From JACJWR01 sp964547485 (GTDB lineage Bacteria; Actinomycetota; Actinomycetes; S36-B12; UBA10799), in NCBI GenBank assembly GCA_964547485.1, contig CAZJNU010000001.1, forward strand, positions 1-64,000: DNA of 64,000 nucleotides, written 5' to 3'. Position numbers and translations under genes: made by a program. The notes under the pieces were generated by a model that worked only from the letters and a program-made list of their open reading frames with translations, was not told the origin of the DNA and did no database searches. Below are positions 56,650 through 64,000 of this stretch, one piece after another. Every line of letters begins with the position of its first letter. Position 1 is the stretch's first letter.

Positions 56650-57521
56650 CCGAGCCAGGCGATGTGGACCCGATCGACGCCACTGACCGGGCAGGCGAGC
56701 GGAACCGACTGCTCGCGACGAAACGCTTTCGCGGGGTGCCGCTACTTCCGCCCAGCGACCCGGAAGACTGGAGTGTGCTGGGTGGGCTGAGCTACGAGTT
56801 GCACTCGACTTTGAAACCCCCGTTCGAGTTGCTGCAAGTGGTGTTCTTCAATATCGCGTTGGTGCTGGCGGGCTGGTTCTTGCTCGGTCCGGAGTCGATC
56901 ACCAGCGAACGATTCGCCTCCATCGTCTTCCTGCCCGCCATCCTCGCAAGTTGGGCGTTCTCCGATGTGCCCGCCACGAACCTGTACGGTTCCCAACCCA
57001 ACCGGGCGCTGAAAGCACTCGGCCACCCGACTCGGCTGCACAACCTGATCCTCGGGCGGGATCTGGCGCTGTGGACCTTGATCGCGCCAGCGGGGGCGGT
57101 GCTGAGCCTGCTGCTGGCGCTGAAGGACAACGAAACCATCACCACGATCCTGGTCACCGCCATCGTGCTGATCCTGCCGTTCGGCTACCTCGGGATCGCC
57201 GCGATCGCGGCGCCACTGCTGCCCTACCACTCGCTGCCGATGAAGAAGCGCTTCGAGCTGCGCAAGACCTGGCTGCGCTGGGGTTTTGCGGTGATCCTGC
57301 CCTTCCTGCTCAGCACGCCAGTGGCGGTACTGCTACTGGCCCCCGCCCTGCTGTTGGTTGAGGTATTCGGCAAGGAGCCCTGGGTCTTCCTGCTGGCCGG
57401 CGTGGTGGTGGCCGGCTGGACCGCACTCGTGCGCCGCGTCGCGGTGCGCTACACGTTGCGGTTGACCTTCCGGCGGGAGGACAAACTGCGCGCATACCTA
57501 TCCGACCCGACCTTGGGCTGA
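56646..57521 (+). CDS. Integral membrane protein, unknown function
   Basis: 291 residues, GTG start in a GTGA overlap with the ligase gene. Six or so membrane helices are visible: VVFFNIALVLAGWFLLG, IVFLPAILASWAFSDV, LALWTLIAPAGAVLSLLLAL, LVTAIVLILPFGYLGIAAIA, WGFAVILPFLLSTPVAVLLL and FLLAGVVVAGWTALV. Soluble ends are basic. It resembles the permease part of ABC-2-like exporters in helix spacing, but no ATPase lies beside it. Function unknown; coupled expression with the ligase is likely. Confidence 0.7.
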   Translation: MTEPGDVDPIDATDRAGERNRLLATKRFRGVPLLPPSDPEDWSVLGGLSYELHSTLKPPFELLQVVFFNIALVLAGWFLLGPESITSERFASIVFLPAILASWAFSDVPATNLYGSQPNRALKALGHPTRLHNLILGRDLALWTLIAPAGAVLSLLLALKDNETITTILVTAIVLILPFGYLGIAAIAAPLLPYHSLPMKKRFELRKTWLRWGFAVILPFLLSTPVAVLLLAPALLLVEVFGKEPWVFLLAGVVVAGWTALVRRVAVRYTLRLTFRREDKLRAYLSDPTLG

Positions 57522-57529
57522 CCTCGACG

Positions 57530-58315
57530 ATGGCCCTGATCCTGCTGCCTCCGTCGGAGTCCAAGTATCGACCCGGCGCCGGCCCGCCACTGGACCTGAG
57601 CAGCCGCCCAGAACCGTTGATCGAGCCGACCAGGAAGGTGCTGGCCGCGCTGGTCCGTCTGTGTCGGGGCGACCCGGTAGCAGCGGCCGCCGTGCTGGGG
57701 CTCAACGAGAACCAGTTGCCGCTGATCGAGCTGAACGCGGAACTCGAATCTGCGCCGACGGCCGCGGCCCGGCGGATCTACACCGGCGTGGTGTTCGACG
57801 CACTCGATGTCACAACCCTGACCAGCTCCGAACGCCGCCGGGCCGATCGGGATGCGTGGGTGACCTCCGCGCTGTTCGGAGTCGTCCGGTTGGGCGAGCG
57901 GATTCCCGCCTACCGGCTGACGGCCGGGACCCGACTGCCGGGTATCGATCCACTGAGCACCAACTGGCGCCCAGCACTGGACCAAGTGTTGCGACCCGCG
58001 ATCAGCAAGAGCGGGGTGTTGCTCGACTTGCGGTCCGGCGCCTACCGGCCGCTCTGGCCGGTACCGCGCGATCTGGCGGAGGTCTGCGTCGTGGGCAAGG
58101 TTTGGCAGGCCGCCCCGGACGGCGAACGAACCGCTGCCAGCCACGACAACAAGGCGAGCAAGGGTCGTCTTGTACGCGATCTGCTCCAGTCAGCCAGCAG
58201 GTTGACCAGTCCGGCGGCGCTGCTGCAGGCCGCACTCGAGGCCGGTTGGACGGCCGACCTGGTCGCTCCGAACGCCCGGCGACCCTGGCGGCTGGACCTC
58301 ACTATCGATCGCTAG
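57530..58315 (+). CDS. yaaA: YaaA family peroxide-stress protein
   Basis: 261 residues. The start, LILLPPSESKYRPG, is the conserved opening of the YaaA/DUF328 family; RRIYTGVVFDALD, ALFGVVRLGERIPAYRL, LDLRSGAYRPLWP and SHDNKASKGRLVRDL are its other conserved blocks. YaaA lowers intracellular free iron and limits peroxide damage in Escherichia coli. The start follows the previous stop by eight bases, so it probably belongs to the ligase operon. Confidence 0.9.
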   Translation: MALILLPPSESKYRPGAGPPLDLSSRPEPLIEPTRKVLAALVRLCRGDPVAAAAVLGLNENQLPLIELNAELESAPTAAARRIYTGVVFDALDVTTLTSSERRRADRDAWVTSALFGVVRLGERIPAYRLTAGTRLPGIDPLSTNWRPALDQVLRPAISKSGVLLDLRSGAYRPLWPVPRDLAEVCVVGKVWQAAPDGERTAASHDNKASKGRLVRDLLQSASRLTSPAALLQAALEAGWTADLVAPNARRPWRLDLTIDR

Positions 58316-58340
58316 CTGCGCCACCCGAGGGTGCCGAGCC

Positions 58341-59225
58341 TCAGGGGAGTTGACTGCGACTGCCGTCCCGATAGGTGACGATCGCGGCGGCCTGTCGTCG
58401 GGCTAGCAGGCCGCTGGCCCGACGGCGGGAGCTGAGTAGCACCGTCTTCGACAGCACCTCTGCGAGCCACCCCTGCCGGGCGATGACGCTCACGGCGGCA
58501 ATCGGGGAGGCGACGCTCAATCCAGTTCGAGGATCGAGCAGATGATTACCCTCACTGCCATCGGAATAGCGCCAACTGCGCTGCAGCGGCGACGACGTGC
58601 AGACGGCCCCGCCCTGCAGTTTGATACTCGTGCCGGACTCCTCCCCCGGCCGCCAGGCGTCATCCAACGACACCAGCCAGCCGCCGGCGGGAGTGACACC
58701 GGCGCATTTGAGGTCACCCCCCAAGTTCACCAGCACGCTGCGCACACCACGTCGCAGCGCCGCGCCGGCCGCCAGGTCAGCGGCGAAGCCCTTGCCGATC
58801 CCACCGGAATCCAGACCGTTGCCGGCGGTCACCAGCACCGTGTTCCGACGCGGGTCGATCACCACCGGCGGTCTGGTTCTGCGGACCGTGACCCCGCTCG
58901 GCCGATCGACAGTGGCCAGCGCATCGAAGTCCTGCCCGTAGCCGACGACCTGCATCCGATCCACCTGGAACGGATCGAACCTGCCGCCGGAAAGCTGCCA
59001 GCCGAGCAACGCCCGTTGAGCCAGCCGCCGGGTGTCTGCTGTGACCGACATCCGGCGACCAACGGCAGCATTCAACCGCGAGACCTCGCTGGCCTCGTCG
59101 AACCGCGTCCAGAGCGCTGCCAACCGCTCGATATCAGCGACGATCTCGTCCACCGCCACCTCACCACCACCACCATGAGCGATGACATGGCAGGAGGTCC
59201 CCATGGCACGAAAGGTGCGCTCCAC
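58341..59225 (-). CDS. apbE: FAD:protein FMN transferase, ApbE type
   Basis: About 294 residues from GTG 59225, where VERTFRAMGTSCHV resembles the family start; a TTG at 59282 would add 19 residues. ASEVSRLNAA, RLAQRALLGWQLSGGRFDPF, GIGKGFAADLAA, VLVNLGGDLKCAG, and NHLLDPRTGLSVASPI are the FAD and magnesium-binding blocks of ApbE. It attaches FMN to Ser/Thr of target proteins outside the membrane. No lipobox is visible. Its likely substrate is the FMN-binding protein at 63534. The gene lies five to sixty bases after the lipoprotein gene, with a strong hairpin over the start. Confidence 0.88.
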   Translation of the reverse strand: MERTFRAMGTSCHVIAHGGGGEVAVDEIVADIERLAALWTRFDEASEVSRLNAAVGRRMSVTADTRRLAQRALLGWQLSGGRFDPFQVDRMQVVGYGQDFDALATVDRPSGVTVRRTRPPVVIDPRRNTVLVTAGNGLDSGGIGKGFAADLAAGAALRRGVRSVLVNLGGDLKCAGVTPAGGWLVSLDDAWRPGEESGTSIKLQGGAVCTSSPLQRSWRYSDGSEGNHLLDPRTGLSVASPIAAVSVIARQGWLAEVLSKTVLLSSRRRASGLLARRQAAAIVTYRDGSRSQLP

Positions 59226-59247
59226 CGGAGTGGGCGCACCTTTCGTG
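59207..59247. repeat. Long hairpin over the ApbE start region
   Basis: CACGAAAGGTGCGC (59207-59220) and GCGCACCTTTCGTG (59234-59247) are perfect inverse copies of 14 bp. The loop itself pairs again (CCAC with GTGG), leaving a 4-base CGGA tip and one bulged T, so the full stem is 18 bp. The proposed GTG start of ApbE (59223-59225) lies in the inner stem. It could hide the start codon or mark a processing site. Confidence 0.75.
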
Positions 59248-59286
59248 AGAACCGCCGAAGGAAGCTTCAGCCGATAGGTCAAGGCG

Positions 59287-59838
59287 TCAGCTGGAACCGG
59301 ACTTGGACTGGTTGCCGCACTCGTTGACTGCGCTCTGGTTCGGTCCCTGGCAGACCTCGAAGTAGGTCGGGCCGGAGGTCGAGCCGCCCGCCTGGACGTT
59401 GACGTAGGAACCTGTCTTTGTGCCCGACGCACCGGCGTCGGCGCCGCCGTACTTGCCGTAGCCTCCGCCACCCCCGCCGCTGCTGGTCATCGCATAGCCC
59501 TCCTTCTGCCAGGCGGCGGAGTAGAAGGCGACGATCTCGGTGGGCCCCTCGGAGTTGTTCGAGTAGCGGGCGTACTGGACACCGTTGTTGTTGGACGTCT
59601 GCAGCACTGACGAGCCACCCGGTGCCGCAGGCAGCCCGGTCAGCGCCGCCTTCGTGGCTGCCGGCTTGACCGGTTCGGTCTTCAGCGGAGCCGCTGCCTG
59701 GGTCGCCACGGCGGTCGGTGTCGACGTCGCGGTGACGGTGACGGTTGAGGACCCGCTGGATCCGCTCGAACATGCCGCCAGAGCCAACGCGACGGCCCCG
59801 ATCCCCACCGCTGTCGCGGTTGCCTTGTGCATCGTCAT
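59287..59838 (-). CDS. Secreted lipoprotein, Gly-rich C-terminus
   Basis: 183 residues from ATG 59838 (GAGGAG five bases before). Residues 1-22 form a lipoprotein signal peptide with lipobox LAAC. A Thr/Ala/Pro linker follows. The core (YARYSNNSEGPTEIVAFYSA, WQKEGYAM) resembles a small periplasmic alpha/beta domain. A Gly-rich segment (GGGGGGYGKYGG) and two Cys near the end follow. No family is recognised. It is co-directional with ApbE and starts divergently from the histidine kinase. Confidence 0.75.
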   Translation of the reverse strand: MTMHKATATAVGIGAVALALAACSSGSSGSSTVTVTATSTPTAVATQAAAPLKTEPVKPAATKAALTGLPAAPGGSSVLQTSNNNGVQYARYSNNSEGPTEIVAFYSAAWQKEGYAMTSSGGGGGGYGKYGGADAGASGTKTGSYVNVQAGGSTSGPTYFEVCQGPNQSAVNECGNQSKSGSS

Positions 59839-60030
59839 GCGTTCTCCTCAGTAGTTGTCGAGACGGCCAGGTGGTGCCGCCACTGTGCGCGGACGGCCAC
59901 CAAACCGAGTTCTGCGCAGGTTAGCAAAGCGCACCGGGTGACACGTGCCGAACACCCCGACGCGCACTACTCCCGCTGGCGTAGCGAACGGCTGCATCCG
60001 CGGAGGGATCCGGCCGGCGGGCCCGCCCCG

Positions 60031-60036
60031 TAGGCT
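60031..60036 (+). promoter_or_regulatory. -10 box of a leaderless transcript (histidine kinase)
   Basis: TAGGCT ends six bases before ATG 60043; no Shine-Dalgarno sequence lies between. The kinase message should be leaderless. Confidence 0.5.
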
Positions 60037-60042
60037 GACGCT

Positions 60043-61380
60043 ATGGCCGCCACCGCAGCGACGGCTCCGGACGCGCTGCCACCCCGGAGACGACTGTTCA
60101 GCGATCGACTCGGTGACTTCGCACTCGCCGCCGCGGTCTTCGTCGGAGTGCTGGGCGAGTGGGCGATCCAGAGCGCTTGGGAGGAACGCCCACGCGGCCC
60201 GTTTCGCGACGAGTTTCGGTCAACCTTCGATGAGCACGAGTACCTGGAGCACAGCGATCGCGACGGCGCCAACATCCTCGGCCTCAGTTCGGCGCCCTTG
60301 GGCGACAGCCTGCTGGCAGTTCTGCTGGTGGTCAGCCTCGCAATGGCGGCGATGCTGCTGCGGCGCCAACTACCTTGGTTGGCGGTCGGTCTGGCCGCGT
60401 TCGCGGCCGCGGTCGGTTCGTTCGCGATCCACATCCCATTCGCCCTCTGCGCGGCCTTTGCGATCGCGCTCTATTCGCTGGCCGCCGAACGAGGGTGGCT
60501 TCCCGCTGCGATAGTGGGCGGGGCCAGCGCCGGCGTGGTGCTGCTCGCGACCCTGATCAATGGCGAGGAGGCCGCTGGCGCACTGTTCGTGCTGTTCTGT
60601 CTCGTGGCAGTCGCGATCCCGCTGTTGGCGGCCATCGCCACCCGGAGCCGGCGAGCGTACCTGTCGGAGGTCGAAACCAGGTTGGCCGCTGCGGAGTTGG
60701 AGCGCACCGCGGAAGCTGCCCGCGCCGTCGCAGAGGAACGGGTGACGCTGGCCCGGGATCTGCACGACGTGCTGGCCCACAGCCTGACGGTGGTGACGAT
60801 GCAGGTGGGGGTGGCGTCCCACCTGGTCGAGAGCCATCCGGATCGGGCGAAGGTTGCCCTGGACGAGGCGAGAGCGGCCGGCGCCGCCGCAATGGACGAG
60901 TTGAAGGCGACGTTGGCCCTGCTCCGCGGCGAGGCACCCGAATCGCGCAACCCGGTGCCCTCGCTGGCGGATGTCCCGGCCCTGGTGGCGAGGGTCGCGG
61001 CCACTGGACTTCCGCTGACGCTGACCGAGAATCCGGCGACGGGTCTCGCTGCAGGGGTGCCCGAGTCCGTGGGGCTGGTCGCCTACCGGGTGGTGCAGGA
61101 GGGATTGACCAACGTCGTCCGTCATGCCGGCCCGGCAACCCCGACCACAGTGGCGTTGCGGCGCGAGGCCACGACCCTGGTCGTGACTGTCACCGACGCC
61201 GGCCCAGCCGACCCGGTGGGCCGCGATGGCAGCAGCGGCAGCGGATTGGGGCTCACCGGTCTGGCCGAACGAGTCCACGCCCTCGGCGGTGGATTCACCG
61301 CCGAGGAGATGGCGACCGGCGGTTTTGAGGTGTGCGCGGTGCTGCCACTGCCCGATTCGAATCGTCCGGAGGACCAATGA
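60043..61380 (+). CDS. NarL-family sensor histidine kinase
   Basis: 445 residues. Four or five membrane helices occupy residues 20-210, with an acidic loop (residues 45-75, FDEHEYLEHSDRD) that probably faces outside. The HisKA_3 motif is RDLHDVLAHSL with H241; the ATPase domain has YRVVQEGLTNVVRHAGP (N box) and GSGLGLTGLAERV (G box). It phosphorylates the response regulator encoded next, which overlaps by four bases. The position suggests control of the redox genes around it. Confidence 0.9.
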   Translation: MAATAATAPDALPPRRRLFSDRLGDFALAAAVFVGVLGEWAIQSAWEERPRGPFRDEFRSTFDEHEYLEHSDRDGANILGLSSAPLGDSLLAVLLVVSLAMAAMLLRRQLPWLAVGLAAFAAAVGSFAIHIPFALCAAFAIALYSLAAERGWLPAAIVGGASAGVVLLATLINGEEAAGALFVLFCLVAVAIPLLAAIATRSRRAYLSEVETRLAAAELERTAEAARAVAEERVTLARDLHDVLAHSLTVVTMQVGVASHLVESHPDRAKVALDEARAAGAAAMDELKATLALLRGEAPESRNPVPSLADVPALVARVAATGLPLTLTENPATGLAAGVPESVGLVAYRVVQEGLTNVVRHAGPATPTTVALRREATTLVVTVTDAGPADPVGRDGSSGSGLGLTGLAERVHALGGGFTAEEMATGGFEVCAVLPLPDSNRPEDQ

Positions 61381-62078
61381 CCATCAGGATCGTGATTGCC
61401 GATGACCAGCCATTATTGAGATCGGCGCTGGCCAACTTGCTGGGCAGCGAACCCGACTTGGAACTGGTCGGCGAGGCCGGTACCGGCGACGAGGCTGTGG
61501 CGTTGGCGCGATCGGAGCGAGCGGACGTGGTGGTGATGGATATCCGGATGCCCGGGATGGACGGGATCACTGCCACCGCCGCGATCGCTGCCGACGAGGA
61601 CCTGGCCGGCGTGCGGGTGTTGATCCTGACCACCTTCGAGGTGGATGAGTACGTGGTCGGAGCATTGCGTGCCGGGGCGAGCGGATTCCTCGCCAAGGAC
61701 ACCGACCCGGCGGAAATCGTCCGAGCCGTGCGGGTGCTGGCGGCCGGCGAATCGCTGTTGTCGCCGGTGGCGACCCGGTCGGTGGTGGAGCGGTTCCTGT
61801 CTCAGCCGGTACGCTCGGACACCACGCCCGCGGCGCTGGAGTCCCTCACCGACAGGGAACGGGAGGTGCTCGGCCTGGTCGCCCAAGGCATGTCGAACGA
61901 CGAGATCGCCGGCACGCTCGTCCTCAGCCCGCTGACTGTGAAGACCCACGTGAGCAGGATTCTGACGAAGACTGCGACCCGGGACCGCGCCCAACTGGTG
62001 GCGCTGGCGTATGAGAGCGGCCTGGTCACACCCGGCCAGCGCCGCGGCGGTCCCGGCGACGTACTCCCGCAGGAGTAG
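61377..62078 (+). CDS. NarL/LuxR-type response regulator
   Basis: 233 residues, ATGA overlap. Receiver domain: VIADDQPLLRSAL with the acidic pair, phosphoacceptor D55 in VVVMDIRMPGMDG, Thr in ILTTFE, and Lys in FLAKDTDP. LuxR domain: LTDREREVLGLVAQGMSNDE and LSPLTVKTHVSRIL. A complete pair with the upstream kinase. The 5' end of the oxidoreductase gene lies 79 bases downstream. Confidence 0.93.
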   Translation: MTIRIVIADDQPLLRSALANLLGSEPDLELVGEAGTGDEAVALARSERADVVVMDIRMPGMDGITATAAIAADEDLAGVRVLILTTFEVDEYVVGALRAGASGFLAKDTDPAEIVRAVRVLAAGESLLSPVATRSVVERFLSQPVRSDTTPAALESLTDREREVLGLVAQGMSNDEIAGTLVLSPLTVKTHVSRILTKTATRDRAQLVALAYESGLVTPGQRRGGPGDVLPQE

Positions 62079-62157
62079 TCGATCCCTCCAGCGGAGTGCC
62101 CGCCACGGGGTTCCGCGGGCCGATGCGCCCGACTCGAAGGTCGGCAAGGGTGGAGGT

Positions 62158-63534
62158 ATGGCCACCACGATCAGTCACGTCACCAACCACCCCGTGAGGC
62201 TGCGGCGCCCCGCCCAGAGTCGTCTGCTCCGCAGCGATGTGGGAGTCGTCGTGGTGGGTGTCCCGCTGACTGCCCTGCTGTTGTGGCTCGCAGGCGGCGG
62301 CCTCGACTTCATCACGTCGTCGTTCTCCGGCGCCCTCACCGGGATCGGCCAGCTCGCCGGCTTGGCTGCGGGCCTGGCGGCACTGGGCGGCCTCGCGTTG
62401 GCGGCGCGCCCCGCGTCGGTTGAACGCAAATTCGGGATGGACCGAATGCTGGGCTGGCATCGTTGGACCGGCATGGTCGCCGCCTTCGGACTGCTGCTGC
62501 ATGCCGTGGCGTTGATCTGGGCCTACTCGCTGCGAGCCAGCCGGGATCCGCTCTCCACCGTTGTCTTTCTGTTCGGGGAACCCTGGTTCCCCGCTGCGAT
62601 GGTCGGCGGCGCTCTGATGGCGCTGGTCGCCCTCACTTCGTACCGCAGAATCCGCAATCGGATGGCCTACGAAACCTGGTACTACCTGCACATCCTGGGT
62701 TACGCCGCAGTTGCGCTGGCCCTCGGCCACGTGCTGGTGGCCGGATCCGATTTCTCCGACAACCTGCTGGCCCGGCTCTGGTGGATCGCCCTCTACCTGG
62801 CAGTCGCGACCCTGATCGTCTGGAGCCGACTGCGACCGCTGGCATTGTCCATGATGCGCCCGCTGCGCATCACCGAGATTTCCCGACCGGCGCCGGATTC
62901 GATCAGCGTCTGGGTCGGCGGGCGGTCGCTGCGCACCTGCTGTGGCGCGCCCGGGCAGTACTACCAGGTCAGGTTCGGCACCAAGGATCTCTGGTGGCAG
63001 ACGCACCCCTACTCGGTGTCGGCAGCTCCGTTCGTGCAGGGCCTGCGCTTCACCTTCCGAAACACCGGCGACGATGCAATGGCGTTCGAGCGGCTTTCGG
63101 TCGGAACCCGGGTCTGGCTGGAAGGACCCTATGGCACCTTCACCGCGGCCAAAGCCGGCGGCGCCCCCGTGCTGCTAATTGCGGGCGGCAGCGGTGTCGC
63201 ACCACTGCGCGCCATCCTGGAGGACCTCCATCCGACCCAGCGACCCGAGGTGATCGTCCGGGTCAGTCGGCGCCAAGATGCGTGGTTCTATCAAGAACTC
63301 GAACAACTGGTGACCGCCCTGCAGGGCCGCCTGCACCTGGTGTACGGCAGTCGGCTGACACTGGCCGGGTATGACCCCTTTGCCCCCGCTTCGCTCCGCG
63401 CACTGGTGCCGGACCTGGCCCATCGGTCCGGCTTCGTCTCCGGCCCGACCGGGATGACGAGGGCGGCCATGAAGGGTCTGGCGGCCGCCGGCATGCCCAA
63501 ATCGAACATCCACACAGAGAGGTACGACTACTGA
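62158..63534 (+). CDS. Ferric-reductase-like transmembrane oxidoreductase
   Basis: 458 residues from ATG 62158 (GGTGGAGGT before it). The first 230 residues hold six membrane helices with His residues suited to haem (GWHRWTG, LLLHAVAL, YYLHILGY, LALGHVLV). A ferredoxin-reductase module follows: PGQYYQVRF and HPYSVSAAP bind flavin, APVLLIAGGSGVAPLRAIL binds NAD(P)H, and SGFVSGPTGMT ends it. It moves electrons from NAD(P)H to haem and across the membrane. The next gene is an FMN-binding protein, a natural acceptor. Confidence 0.9.
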   Translation: MATTISHVTNHPVRLRRPAQSRLLRSDVGVVVVGVPLTALLLWLAGGGLDFITSSFSGALTGIGQLAGLAAGLAALGGLALAARPASVERKFGMDRMLGWHRWTGMVAAFGLLLHAVALIWAYSLRASRDPLSTVVFLFGEPWFPAAMVGGALMALVALTSYRRIRNRMAYETWYYLHILGYAAVALALGHVLVAGSDFSDNLLARLWWIALYLAVATLIVWSRLRPLALSMMRPLRITEISRPAPDSISVWVGGRSLRTCCGAPGQYYQVRFGTKDLWWQTHPYSVSAAPFVQGLRFTFRNTGDDAMAFERLSVGTRVWLEGPYGTFTAAKAGGAPVLLIAGGSGVAPLRAILEDLHPTQRPEVIVRVSRRQDAWFYQELEQLVTALQGRLHLVYGSRLTLAGYDPFAPASLRALVPDLAHRSGFVSGPTGMTRAAMKGLAAAGMPKSNIHTERYDY

Positions 63535-64000
63535 TGTCTGGAGCCATGCGCAGGATCGCGCCCGCACTGCTGGTGGGAACGGCAGCCGTGCTGGTGGTGG
63601 GTGCCGCCGACCCGGGCCTCGCCGCGCTGCTGACCGGCGACGACGACAAGACCACCAGCTCAGCGAAGACCGCGAGTAGTGCGACCACCGAGAGCGGAAC
63701 TACCGACCAGGGCGGGACGGTCGACTCCGGCCGGACGGGCGACGATGCTGACACCGACGACGACGCGGCCGCTAGCGACGACGCCGTTGGCAGCGACACC
63801 ACCGGCGGCACCTCAGGCACCACCGCCGGTAGCAACGGCACCGCGGCGACGGACTCGGGGGCCTGCAGTGGCACTGAGGTCAGCGGGCCGATCGTGCAGA
63901 CCGAATGGGGTCTGGTGCAGGTGGCGGCCCAGCTGAGCAACGGTCGGATCTGCGCCGTCCGGACGATCATGACGCCTGACGGCGACCGGAAGTCCATCAG
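63534..64000 (+). CDS. FMN-binding domain protein (3' end off the right edge)
   Basis: About 155 residues are visible from ATG 63534, which overlaps the previous stop by one base. A signal segment (ALLVGTAAVLVVGAADPGLA) precedes an Asp/Thr/Ser/Gly-rich linker of about 75 residues. Then comes GPIVQTEWGLVQVAAQLSNG and TIMTPDGDRKSI, the start of an FMN_bind domain. The Ser/Thr that ApbE would modify lies past the edge. Together with ApbE and the oxidoreductase this makes an extracytosolic flavin electron-transfer chain. Confidence 0.82.
   Translation, partial: MSGAMRRIAPALLVGTAAVLVVGAADPGLAALLTGDDDKTTSSAKTASSATTESGTTDQGGTVDSGRTGDDADTDDDAAASDDAVGSDTTGGTSGTTAGSNGTAATDSGACSGTEVSGPIVQTEWGLVQVAAQLSNGRICAVRTIMTPDGDRKSI

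Overview
The window is GC-rich, with many GTG and TTG starts and a large number of 4-base ATGA/GTGA gene overlaps. Gene content includes a FHA protein, an Hanks-type Ser/Thr kinase, NarL-type two-component pairs, Fn3-decorated secreted proteins and several apparently leaderless genes. All of this fits an actinobacterium. I cannot name the genus. One run of exactly 100 Ns (46094-46193) marks a scaffold join, so this is probably a draft or metagenome assembly. I saw no rRNA, tRNA or CRISPR array.

Layout. (1) 1-10.8 kb is accessory DNA: a HEPN-like gene with an overlapping partner, an ISL3-type transposase relic, a zincin-VWA / MoxR-type AAA+ pair, a decayed HicB-like antitoxin, an AbiE-type toxin-antitoxin pair, and a STAND-like ATPase with a TPR partner. 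(2) 10.8-18.8 kb and 29.5-39.5 kb hold secreted multidomain proteins: two M11/reprolysin-like metallopeptidases with Fn3 repeats, a CAP-domain protein, a pentapeptide-repeat protein, a beta-rich protein, and tail relics of the CAP family. Four of these genes, plus a cytosolic HExxH protein, share one palindromic promoter element (consensus GTCTGTCCC...GGGACAGAC, right arm overlapping the -35 position, a -10-like hexamer 17-18 bases further on). A LuxR-type response regulator and an unusual duplicated histidine kinase lie directly upstream of the array (39.6-42.7 kb) and are the best candidate regulators. A second AbiE pair sits inside this array. (3) 19-29.5 kb is a tightly overlapped operon: small Pro-rich membrane protein, membrane Ser/Thr kinase, helical protein, Hsp100/ClpB-like AAA+, radical SAM activase-like enzyme, zinc-ribbon FHA protein. 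It is followed by small unknown genes, a YbjN/CesT-like protein and a CbbX/EccA-like AAA+ ATPase. I regard this as the most likely undescribed system in the window. (4) 43-64 kb is more ordinary: D-lactate dehydrogenase, secreted esterase, ATP-grasp ligase, a GT2/BcsB-like exopolysaccharide pair, quinone oxidoreductase, TM2 protein, a CsoR/CstR-family repressor divergent from a YbdK-type carboxylate-amine ligase, YaaA, and an extracytosolic flavin electron-transfer locus (ApbE, lipoprotein, two-component system, ferric-reductase-like oxidoreductase, FMN-binding protein cut by the right edge).

How the parts may work together (inference): the kinase would phosphorylate targets read by the FHA protein, with the Hsp100-like ATPase as the remodelling engine and the radical SAM enzyme as a modifier. 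The palindrome regulon would switch on a set of exported proteases and adhesin-like proteins together. The terminal locus would move electrons across the membrane through ApbE-attached flavin.
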